From the NCBI GenBank assembly GCA_019426215.1, contig CM033405.1:30100199-30164198 (forward strand): a DNA stretch of 64,000 nucleotides, in the 5' to 3' direction. The notes beneath the pieces were generated by a model, which was not told where the DNA came from, did not search any database, and saw only the letters and a program-made list of their open reading frames with translations. The DNA comes from Buddleja alternifolia (Eukaryota; Streptophyta; Magnoliopsida; Lamiales; Scrophulariaceae). Position numbers and translations under genes: made by a program. Shown piece by piece: positions 55,274 to 64,000 of the stretch. Every line of letters begins with the position of its first letter. Within the stretch, counting starts at the first letter, position 1.

Positions 55274-56488
55274 ACAGATGAATGTGAAGAATCCTTTCAG
55301 AGCTTGAAGTCGTATATGATGTCACCTCTTCTTCTAACCAAACCAGTTGTGGGGGAACCTTTATTCCTGTACCTAGCGGTATCCCTCGCAGCAATAAGCA
55401 CTGTCCTCGTACGTGAAACCGAAGGCAATCACAAACTAGTTTACTATGTAAGTAAATTGATCTAAGGTGTTGAATTAAATTACATGGAGATTGAAAAATG
55501 GGCTAATGCTCTAATGACCGCAGCTCGAAAATTGCGACCCTATTTTCAATCCCATCATATTGTCGTTCTAACGAACCAGCCTCTGAAACAAGTATTAAGG
55601 TTAAAAAAGTTGGTTTAACAATTTATCTCTGTGTCGTACTCATGTACGACCCATCTATTTGATTTACATCCGAAATGAATCGATATTATCCTAACGAATC
55701 AGCCTTTGAAACAGGTTCTAGCAAAACCAGACGTTTCAGGGAGGTTAGTAAAATGGGCAATCGAACTGGGAGATTTCAGTATCGAATATCAAAGTCGTCA
55801 GTCTGTAAAAGCCCAAATCATGGCAGACTTTCTGGTCGAGATGACGGTCGATCCAAACCAGGTCATTGCAACTATCGAAGCATTGATGCCATGGATACTA
55901 CATGTGGACGGATCGTCCATGATGCGAAAAGGAGGTGTTGGAATTTGGTTACGATCGCCCGACGGATCAGATTTGGAGTTTGCATTGAAGTTGAATTTTG
56001 ACGTAACGAATAATGAGGCTGAGTATAAAGTCGTCATAGTAGGGTTAAGAATGGAAAAGGAACTTGGAGTGACATTAGCAAAGCAGGTGGCAGGGACATA
56101 CGAAGCAAAAGAGAAGACAATGATAAAGTACTTAGCAAAAACAAGAGAATTGATGTCTGGGTTTGCAAAAATTGAGCTCCAACAAATCCCGCGTGAGGAG
56201 AGTGAGAGAGCTGACGCGCTCTCAAAATTTACTAATCAGATTACAGGGCTAGCTAGTAGGAAAGTCTTTTTACTAGTATCCGAACACTCGGAGATTGAAC
56301 TACCGACATCAGTTGCAGTTTTGGAGGATGAACCAAGCTGGAAGGACCCCATCATTCCGTATTTGACTAAGGATGAGCTGTCGGAAGATAAAACTGAAGC
56401 TCGCAGGATTGCGAATAGAGTGGTATGTTTCACCATCCTAGACGGTGAATTGTACAAGAGGTTGAATTTGGGGCCACTCCTGAGATGA
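55274..56488 (+). pseudogene. Gypsy RNase H and second (archaeal-like) RNase H
   Basis: The first RNase H lies at 55274 to about 55800 with stops (YMEIEKWANALMTAARKL). It is disrupted by a 123-bp insertion that duplicates TAACGAAYCAGCCTYTGAAAC (55568-55593 and 55691-55716). Frame 55706-56488 carries WILHVDGSSMMRKGGVGIWL and NFDVTNNEAEYKVVIVGLR, then PREESERADALSKF, the additional RNase H diagnostic of the Tat lineage. Confidence 0.85.
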
Positions 56489-56768
56489 TTGGCACCTACT
56501 CAAGCTACATACGTATTGAGAGAGATACACGAGGGCAGTTGCGGTAATCATTCAGCTGGACGATTGTTGGCACAGAAGGTTACGCGACAAGGATATTTTT
56601 GGCTCACAATAGTTAAAGATGCCTATGAATTTGTGAAGAGGTACAGAGAGTGTTAGCTCCATTCGAATGAAATACACCAACCAGGGAGACCGATGAAACT
56701 AATAAAGATAGCTTATCCTTTTAATCAATGGGGAATTGATATTCTGGGGGCGTTTCCACCAACACAGA
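56489..56768 (+). pseudogene. Gypsy integrase, N-terminal fragment
   Basis: Open stretches read as the H2C2 zinc finger (CGNHSAGRLLAQKV, then a Cys pair disrupted by a stop near 56653) and the start of the core (WGIDILGAFPP). Homology ends at about 56768, where the reverse-oriented PBS begins. Confidence 0.8.
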
Positions 56769-56777
56769 AGGCGCCAA

Positions 56778-57351
56778 CTGATTTAGGTCAGATCCGGGGG
56801 GACACTTCCTATCTCAATCTGGGTCGGGTCGCACGACTACACGAGGTGAATACTAGATTATAGACTGCACTTAGATAGGACTAAGCTACCAACGTACCTA
56901 CTTGAGGATCAAGTCTAACGTAGTTCAAAAAGGAGATACGCTTCCAGCTGGAGAGTCGTATTTGCAAATTGAGAGGTTAAATTTGTATATAGGGAACTTA
57001 CTCTCAAGTCTATAGTAGAAAATCAGATTGTGACCCCTTATTACTCATTCTGAGATGGTATTTATAGATATTCATATTGTACGGATTTGATGGCGACGTC
57101 TGGTGACTTACGATCATGCCACGTGTGGTTAATTGACGGTTCTGATCCCGAGTCGCACCTAGGGTTATGGGTTGGATTTATCCAATCCATTTGTGGACAT
57201 GTGGATCCCTCATCCCTAATATTAGATTATTTCAATATTAGATTAAGGGTAGAGTCGTACTACCGTACGACCCTTGCCAATTCCTTACCTTACGCACGTA
57301 TTATAGCACGATTTGGGGACGTAGGTTCGATTGACCAAGTTTGATACATCA
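56778..57351 (-). repeat. Gypsy LTR in reverse orientation, with 7 bp of its PBS
   Basis: On plus, GGCGCCA (56769-56775), AC, then TGATTTAGG...GATACATCA. On minus this is an LTR end (TAAATCA), a two-base spacer and TGGCGCC, the same junction layout as the plus-oriented element at 51903-51915. A TATA-like TATAAATA lies at about 57059-57066 on minus. The outer edge sits in a small palindrome (GATACAT/ATGTATC), so it is approximate. Confidence 0.65.
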
Positions 57352-57794
57352 ATATGTATCAGGTTAATAAGATTTATAAATAAAAAAAGAGTGGACATTA
57401 AAATAAGTATTAATATAAGATAAAAAATAATTAAATATCTTATATTCAATAATTATTTAAAAAATAGATGAGGGTGTCATATGAAAACATGATTTGATTG
57501 ATTTAATTTATAGAAACACAAGTCATAAAGTGTCAACTAGCATATCATAATTTCTTATTATTTTGCATGACTAAAAGAAAATAAAATATAAGTTGAGAAT
57601 CATTTGAATATGTTGTAAATAAAAATTGAAGTATTAGTTTTATAAAACTTGAACATTTATAGTCATATCTCCAATAAAAAGCTTGTGAGTTTTATGAACA
57701 ACTATAAGTGAGAACTGTAACCGAGTTTCAATCGAGCCGACTCTACTCATCTTACACCCCTACTTTTAACTGATGAGATTTTTTGGATTGTCAG

Positions 57795-57893
57795 ATGTTG
57801 ATGAGCGTTCTTCATTCAAACCTTGCCAAGGAAAATGCATGAATTTGCTGGGAAGTTCTAGTGGTTCTACGTCTTTGTTCTATATTGTTTCTG
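57795..57893 (+). CDS. WAK receptor kinase, exon 2 (degenerate EGF-like)
   Basis: 99 nt between GATTGTCAG and GTAAAG, phase-compatible with exons 1 and 3. It encodes DVDERSSFKPCQGKCMN and onward. The start resembles the DIDEC opening of the Ca-binding EGF module, but most of its cysteines are missing. The last residues (SLFYIVS) begin the membrane helix completed by exon 3. Confidence 0.8.
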
Positions 57894-58024
57894 GTAAAGT
57901 ACTTATTGATCATGGGCTGAACATAAATTTCATGTCAGTTTTCTAGTTTACTAATGAGATTTTTGAAATAAATGAATATAGATTTTGAATTGAACTGAAA
58001 ACGATTTATAATTCCAAACTGCAG

Positions 58025-58837
58025 GTTTCATGATTCCTGCTGTTGGTATTTCTTGGCTATTCTGGAGGCGTAAGCAAAAGAAAGAGATTAAACTAAGAGA
58101 AACTCTTTTCAAGAGAAATGGTGGATCGATTCTGGAACATATGCTATCAGGACTGCAAGAAATTACACTTAGAATTTTCACAGCAGATGATCTCAGAAAA
58201 GCTACAAACAATTATAGTGAAGACAATGTGGTTCTCAGAGACCGTTCCGGGATCACTTATAAAGGAATAGTATGGCTTGATGGAGTGAACCATCAGGTAA
58301 CCATAAAGAAGTACGAAGTACCAGATGGATGCATCGATGTTTTCATCGGTAAATTATTCACTCTTTCACAAATTAACCACATGAATGTGGTAAAGCTGAT
58401 TGGTTGTTGTTTAGAGACACATTCCCCGCTATTGGTTTATAATTCCATCGCTATGCAAAGCCTTCACGATTATATACATAATGATGCTCTCGCTCGCTCT
58501 ATTTCGTGGGATATTCGTTTGAGGATAGCTGCGCAAACTGCTGGAGCGCTTGCAAGCATGCACTCTGCTGCAGCTGTCCCAATCATTCATGGAAACATAA
58601 ACAGCTCCAGTATATTGCTAAACAGTCATGATTATAAGGCCAAGGTGCATGATTTTTCATTATTCTATTGTTCAGAAAGTTCTAATGTTAGGTTCTATAT
58701 CGATTCAATAGGTTATATGGATCCCGAGTGTTGTGTCTCTGGACGGTTAACTATGAAGAGCAACGTTTACAGTTTTGGAGTTGTGTTGGCAGAGCTATTG
58801 ACAGGAATGCAAGAGGTGAGTTATGAGAGGTTGCCAG
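58025..58837 (+). pseudogene. WAK receptor kinase, exon 3 first part (transmembrane and kinase), interrupted
   Basis: The helix continues as GFMIPAVGISWLFW, then basic RRKQKKEIKLRETLF and the WAK-type FTADDLRKATNNYSEDNVV. The kinase domain departs from the catalytic consensus. The Gly-rich loop is LRDRSGITYKG. The beta-3 Lys is kept (TIKKY), but the alpha-C Glu position reads Lys (FIGKLFTLSQINH). HRD is HGN (IIHGNINSSSILLN) and DFG is DFS (VHDFSLF). YSFGVVLAELLTG is normal. This predicts a pseudokinase. Copia sequence begins at 58838 after LPVL-type codons; the frame resumes at 63932. The phase of the acceptor (CTGCAG at 58024) fits exon 2. Confidence 0.9.
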
Positions 58838-59318
58838 TGTTGTGGAACTCAGAGTCATATTCCACCAAATATAGAAATAGCGAGAGAAATATTGTACTAG
58901 AAAACCACACTAGATTTAATTCCCAGGAAAGATTGGAGGCGTCACAACGGTCGCGCTTAAAACCCAACCTCCTCGACAGAATTAACTAGACGAATTTAAT
59001 AGCACAATATAACACTACAACTATAACTAACAATGGCTACTTGAAGAATAGCACAAAATAAAGAACACCAAATTTAACGAGGTTCGGCTAATTTAGCCTA
59101 CGTCCTCGGACCCCACCAAAATATTTCACTAAAGGACTAAAGTGAAACTATTACAAACTATAGAGGAAGAAAGAAGAAATTGCTAAAAGACTTAGGCAAT
59201 TTGGGATGTTTTCTAATGTAAATAGATGGTCTCTTTTTATAGTGTAAAGAGACCACTCTTTACAACCATTTTCCAATGTGGGATATTGCTCAACTTTGAA
59301 ATGAGTCATTCTTCAACA
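58838..59318 (-). repeat. Left (3') LTR of the kinase-exon Copia
   Basis: 481 bp, TGTTGTGG...TTCAACA. It contains a 42-bp segment (about 58919-58960) absent from the other LTR. The purine tract AAGGTGGAGATT (minus) adjoins at 59319-59330. Confidence 0.95.
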
Positions 59319-59385
59319 AATCTCCACCTTGGCGAATTTCAAAATCTTCAATCTCCTCGTCAAACGGGGTCACCAAAACCAATCT

Positions 59386-62300
59386 TCAAACTTTGACAAT
59401 GTTGATCAAGTCCAAACAAAATTTGAACTTGATTGCAGTCACAACTTTTGTCAACATATCAGCAGGATTCTCAGTAGTATGGACCTTCTCGATCCTGACT
59501 CCACCTTCTTCGAGTATCTCTCTTATGAAATGATATCGAACATCAATATGCTTCGTTCTTGCATGATAAACTTGGTTCTTTGCTAAATGGATAGCACTTT
59601 GACTATCACAATGTATTTTCACATACTTTTGTCCAATTCCCAGTTCACCAAGCAACCCTTGAAGCCAAATTGCTTCCTTTACAGCCTCTGAAATTGCCAT
59701 ATACTCTGCTTCCGTAGTAGACAGAGCAACCGTTGACTGTAAGGTAGACTTCCAACTGACTGGTGCTTTAGCAAGAGTAAATACGTAGCCTGTAGTTGAT
59801 CTACGCTTATCTAAATCACCAGCATAGTCTGAATCGCAATATCCGACTACATACTGACTATGTTCCCGCTCAAATATCAAACCAACATCAGCTGTGTCAT
59901 GGATGTATCGCAAAATCCATTTCACAGCTTGCCAATGTTCCTTTCCAGGATCATGCATATACCTGCTCACAACCCCCACTGCTTGGGAAATATCAGGCCT
60001 TGTACACACCATAGCATACATCAAGCTACCAACAGCATTTGCATACGGTACTTTTGACATGTATTCCCGTTCTGCATCAGATTTCGGTGACAAAATGGCG
60101 CTAAGCTTAAAATGAGGAGCAAGCGGAGTACTAATTGGTTTTGACTTTTCATCAATGCCAAAACGTCTCAACATCCTACTCAGATATTGTTTCTGAGTCA
60201 AACAAAGCCTCCTCAATTTTCTATCTCTGAAAATCTCCATGCCGAGAATCTTCTTCGCCTCACCTAGATCCTTCATCTCGAACTCCCTTTTCAAATGAGT
60301 CTTCAACTTTTCAATTTCTATTAGACTCGGGGAGGCAATCAACATATCATCAACATACAGAAGAAGATATATGAAGGATCCATCTTGTAGTTTGTGCAAA
60401 TACACACAATGATCGTATTTGCTTCTTGTGTACCCAATTCCCATCATAAACTTGTCAAATCGCTTGTACCACTACCTCGGAGATTGCTTCAATCCGTACA
60501 ACGATTTTTGAAGTTTACAAACCAAATTTTCATTTTCAGCAACTTTGAATCCCTCTGGCTGAGTCATATAGATTTCATCTTCCAAGTCTCCATGTAAAAA
60601 TGCAGTTTTTACATCCAACTGAACTAGTTCAAAATCCAACTGTGCTACCAAAGCCAACAAAATTCTAATGGAGGAGTGTTTTACAACTGGAGAAAACACT
60701 TCATTATAATCAATGCCCTCTTTCTGAGCGTAACCTTTGGCCACCAATCTGGCTTTGTAGCGAACATCACCTTGGCTAGGAAACCCACCTTTCTTTGCAA
60801 ATACCCATTTACATCCAATTGCCTTCTTTCCCTTCGGGAGACTGGCCAGTTCCCATGTTTGATTCTTATGAAGGGACTGCATTTCTTCACTCATGGCAAT
60901 CCTCCACTTATCTTTCTCTGGTCCTTTGACTGCTTCAATATAAGTGGTAGGAACATCATCAGCGGCAATTGCAGATGCACAAGCCACCATATCATCAAAG
61001 CGAGCAGGCTTTCTGATTGTCCTCTTTGGCTTGCTAGTTGCAATTGATTCAAGTTGCTGTGGAAGTTCTTGGGGTTGAACTTCCTCTTCTTCAAAATCTC
61101 CTTCTACCGTAGGAGAATGATCAAGAGTTTCTTGATCTGCTGGGACAACAAACTTTTCAAACTCCACCTGTTTGGGAGTACCATCCTGCTGTTCTGCATT
61201 CACCTTTTCCAACAAGGTAGATTCATCAAAGGTGACATCCCTGCTAAAGATTATTTTCTTTGTCTCTGGACACCAAAGGCGATAGCCTTTTATACCAGAG
61301 GTGATCCCCATGAACACTGCTTTCTTTGCTCTAGGATCCAACTTTGATTCCTTAACATGATAATATGCAGCGGAACCAAACATATGTAAGGAATCATAAT
61401 CAGCAGCAGGCTTTCCAAACCATTTCTCAAATGGTATTTTTCCATCAATAGCAGTAGATGGTAGACGATTAACGAGATGACACGCATACGTCACAGCCTC
61501 AGCCCAAAATTCTTTACCCAACCCAGCATTGGATAACAAACACCGAACTTTCTCCAGCAAAGTCCGATTCATGCGTTTTGCCACTCCGTTCTGTTGTGGT
61601 GTATGTCTAACAGTGAAGTGTCTGACAATGCCTTCATCCTCACAAAATTTTTAAAATGGACCACTCCTAAATTCTCCACCATTGTCTGTACGGAGACGTT
61701 TGACCTTTTTATCAGTCTGAGTTTCCACCATCTTTTTCCATTTGAGGAATACCTCAAACACTTCATCCTTCGTCTTCATCGTATACACCCAAACTCCCCG
61801 GGAAAAATCATCAACAAAGGTTACAAAATAGTGTTTCCCTCCCAAAGAACTCGTTTTTGAGGGACCCCATACATCCGAATGAACATAATCCAAGATACCC
61901 TCAGTATTATGGATTGCTGTTCCAAATTTAACCCTTGTCTGTTTCCCACGAACACAATGTTCACAAAACTCCAATTTGGAGTATTTCACTCCTTTCAACA
62001 ATCCTTGATTTATGAGGAGATTCAAGGATTTTCCACCTGCATGTCCCAAGCGCATATGCCATAGCCTAACTGCTTCTGAATTCCGATCATCAACAGTAAC
62101 TGCTGCTACTGCACCTACAACTGTACCACCCATGTAGTGATACGTATTGTTGTTCTTCCGAATTCCCTTCATTACCACGAGTGCACCAGAGATGATCTTC
62201 ATCACCCCATCCTTAGCTCTTACTTCAAAACCTTTCGATTCTAAAGTTCCAACGGAAATAAGGTTTTTCCTCACTTCTGGTGCATACCGAACACCCTTTA

Positions 62301-63351
62301 GGGTTATGATTGATCCATCGTGATTCTTCAAGCGAACTGAACCAATCCCAAGTGTATTAAGAGGAGCTTCATTTGCTGTGAAGACAATGTCATTTTGTTC
62401 TTTGAAATCAAAGAACCAATCCAAATGTGGTGTCATATGATGACTACATGCTGAATCCAGCATCCATACTTCAGAAGCACCGCTGGATGATGTCGCCAAT
62501 GAGAAGTCCGATTCGGCATCATCACACACGGTTACATTTGATTCCGCCACGGCCTTAGAATTGCCCTTAGTTGTTAGCTTTGGGCAATCTCTCTTCCAGT
62601 GTCCTGTTTCTCGACAGTAAGCACACTCGTCTTTGCTTTGTTTATGCCTGGACTTGGATCTCCCTTTCTTTCCTTTGTTTTTATTTTGTGAACGACCTCT
62701 GACGAACAAAACCTCTGCATCTCCGCCTGAACTAACTTGCTTGTCTTTCTTTCTCAGTTCATAACTGTACAGGGCAGCACAAACTTCGCTAAGAGATACA
62801 GCAGCCTTCCCGTGAAGTAGAGTTGTTTCAAGAAACTCAAACTCCTCGGGAAGGGATCCCAACAGCATCAGAGCCAAATCCTCGTCTTTAAAAGTCTCAT
62901 CCAAATTGATCAAATCGGTAACCAGTTGATTAAAACTGGTAATGTGACTATTCATAGTGGAACCCGAAACAAATGTGAAGCGAAAGAGCCGTTTCTTCAA
63001 ATGGAGCTTATTCTGACAATTTTTCTTCAGAAACTTCTCCTCCAGTGCCATCCACAATTTATATGCCGAGTTTTCTTTCGAAAACGCATATCTCTGCTCT
63101 CTGGATAGACACGAACGAATTGTTCCACATGCCAACCGATTCATCATACTCCAATCTTTTTCCTCTATATCATTTGGTTTCTTCTCTTCAATAGCTAAGT
63201 ATAGACCTTGTTGAAAGAGTGCGTCTACAACTTCGCTTTGCCACATACCAAAATGGCATGTGCCATCAAAAGACTCCACTGCCAATCGCGTATTCGCCAC
63301 AGTGGTTCTCGCCCAAATGGACGACGACGATGCTTTTGAGGTGTCTTCCAT
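59386..63351 (-). pseudogene. Copia gag-pol polyprotein, single frame with two stops
   Basis: It starts MEDTSKASSSSIW at 63351. gag has a UBN2-like capsid and an intact CCHC knuckle, CAYCRETGHWKRDC. The protease is WMLDSACSHHMTP (DSA in place of DSG). GAG-pre-integrase is LWHMRLGHAGGKSL with CEHCVRGK. The integrase core includes YVHSDVWGP and RTDNGGEF. A stop at 61648-61650 precedes HTPQQNGVAKRMNRTL. RT has KARLVAKGYAQKEG, LDVKTAFLHGDL, LYGLKQSPR, a second stop at 60469-60471, then YVDDMLIAS. RNase H has DSDYAGDLDKRRSTTG, STTEAEYMAIS and HCDSQSAIHL. All three blocks are in one frame. Confidence 0.95.
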
Positions 63352-63473
63352 TTTTGGTTACAAATTATTCTTCAAGAGCCCTTCAAATGCGAAAGCCAAA
63401 TAGCCCGAGAAAACTTTTCTGATGTGGAAGATCAGATTAAACTGCGACCACAGAGCATACTCAGAATACCCGA

Positions 63474-63485
63474 GCTCTGATACCA
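63474..63485 (-). other. Primer-binding site of the kinase-exon Copia
   Basis: TGGTATCAGAGC on minus, two bases from the LTR; initiator-Met tRNA type. Confidence 0.92.
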
Positions 63486-63487
63486 CT

Positions 63488-63926
63488 TGTTGTGGAACTC
63501 AGAGTCATATTCCACCAAATATAGAAATAGCGAGAGAAATATTGTACTAGAAAACCACACTAGATTTAAACCCAACCTCCTCGACAGAATTAACTAGACG
63601 AATTTAATAGCACAATATAACACTACAACTATAACTAACAATGGCTACTTGAAAAATAGCACAAAATAAAGAACACCAAATTTAACGAGGTTCGGCTAAT
63701 TTAGCCTACGTCCTCGGACCTCACCAAAATATTTCACTAAAGGACTAAAGTGAAACTATTACAAACTATAGAGGAAGAAAGAAGAAATTGCTAAAAGAAT
63801 TAGGCAATTTGGGATGTTTTCTAATGTAAATAGATGGTCTCTTTTTATAGTGTAAAGAGACCACTCTTTACAACCATTTTCCAATGTGGGATATTGCTCA
63901 ACTTTGAAATGAGCCATTCTTCAACA
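63488..63926 (-). repeat. Right (5') LTR of the kinase-exon Copia
   Basis: 439 bp, TGTTGTGG...TTCAACA. A TATA-like CTATAAAAAGAG (minus) lies at about 63839-63850, suited to start element transcription. Confidence 0.95.
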
Positions 63927-64000
63927 GCCAGGAGAAGAACTTTTGGCCAAGTATTTTGTATCATCAGTTAGAGGAGACAATTTGATACAGATTGTAGATC
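63927..64000 (+). pseudogene. WAK receptor kinase, exon 3 continuation (runs off the window)
   Basis: GCCAG is the duplicated target. From 63932 the kinase frame resumes exactly, encoding GEELLAKYFVSSVRGDNLI and onward, which matches the WAK C-lobe pattern (LA-YF-SS-...I-D). The C-terminal end lies beyond 64000. Confidence 0.88.

Larger units (their letters stand above)
51909..56768 (+). mobile_element. Tat-lineage Gypsy retrotransposon remnant
   Basis: The PBS TGGCGCCGTCTGTGGGAA (51909-51926) is of the type found in Tat/Retand elements. gag, protease, RT, RNase H, a second RNase H and the start of integrase follow. The RT-before-integrase order defines Gypsy; the extra RNase H marks the Tat lineage. 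All frames are broken, no 5' LTR is evident, and integrase ends abruptly at about 56768 against an oppositely oriented LTR. Confidence 0.85.
51337..57762. mobile_element. hAT-like element in WAK intron 1, filled with Gypsy sequence
   Basis: Terminal inverted repeats: TAGGGGCATGAAAAGG on the left, and TAGGGGTGTAAGATGAG read inward from the right. Both are followed by subterminal CTCGA-rich motifs (GCTCGAGCTCGAGC, CGAGCCGACTC). The 8-bp duplication is CTTTTAAT (51329-51336) against CTTTTAAC (57763-57770). Own sequence is AT-rich (51337 to about 51900 and 57352-57762) and non-coding. Confidence 0.78.
42803..57794 (+). other. WAK intron 1, expanded to 14,992 bp by nested transposons
   Basis: It starts GTACTA and ends GATTGTCAG. 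Only 42803-42843, 51299-51336 and 57771-57794 (about 103 nt) are original intron once the LINE and the hAT-like element with their duplications are removed. Confidence 0.88.
58838..63926 (-). mobile_element. Ty1/Copia element (Tnt1/Tork-like) inserted in the WAK kinase exon
   Basis: LTRs 58838-59318 and 63488-63926, TSD GCCAG (58833-58837 and 63927-63931), PBS and PPT present. One frame of about 1,320 codons (gag-protease-integrase-RT-RNase H) carries only two nonsense codons. The LTRs match closely apart from a 42-bp extra segment in the left one. It is probably the youngest element in the window. Lineage is inferred from gag and RT style. Confidence 0.95.

Noticed and set aside
55675..56001. 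108-residue plus ORF
   Set aside because: Alternative frame of the Gypsy RNase H region.
57087..57344. 85-residue ORF
   Set aside because: Lies inside the reverse-oriented LTR (56778-57351).

Overview
The window is nuclear DNA of a flowering plant, most likely a eudicot. It is AT-rich, has GT-AG introns, and carries plant-specific families (a DUF247/UPF0481 protein, wall-associated receptor kinases or WAKs) and plant retrotransposon lineages. The species cannot be named from the sequence. Almost everything is transposon, and only two host loci are clear. One is an intact single-exon DUF247 gene (7035-8330, minus). The other is a WAK-type receptor kinase gene on the plus strand (exon 1 at 41947-42802, exon 2 at 57795-57893, exon 3 from 58025 past the right edge), broken by a stop codon and by transposon insertions. 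A second WAK relic, one degenerate exon, lies at 6703-6908.

Region by region. 1-1493: AT-rich, no recognised gene. 1494-6538: degenerate Copia element (minus) lacking a 3' LTR, with a 5'-truncated LINE (5938-6358) inside its LTR. 6539-8500: WAK relic and DUF247 gene. 8512-9641: hAT-like non-autonomous element. 9650-12200: copies of WAK flanking DNA, one copy of a ~330-bp direct repeat carrying a Helitron-like hairpin, and an unclassified element with inverted ends. 12206-36639: an Athila-like non-autonomous Gypsy element (minus, TSD CCGTG) whose right LTR is split by an 18.9-kb Sirevirus-like Copia element (16844-35703, minus). That Copia carries a large ORF of unknown function after pol, and a 4.6-kb tandem duplication covers most of this ORF. 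36645-41946: second half of the direct repeat, three copies of WAK 5' flanking sequence, a SINE, and microsatellites.

41947-64000: the WAK gene. Its first intron is 14,992 bp. Subtracting a LINE (42844-51285, 13-bp TSD) and a hAT-like element (51337-57762, 8-bp TSD with one mismatch) leaves about 103 nt of original intron. The LINE holds a Mutator-like foldback element and a non-autonomous LTR element. The hAT-like element holds a Tat-lineage Gypsy remnant and an oppositely oriented LTR. A further Copia element (58838-63926, minus, TSD GCCAG) sits inside the kinase exon, and the kinase frame resumes exactly after it. The kinase segment lacks the HRD aspartate and has DFS in place of DFG.

Insertion order can be read from the nesting, from target-site duplications, and in one case from an empty-site copy at 10431-10464 in the same window. 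No prokaryotic features, CRISPR arrays, tRNA or rRNA genes were seen.
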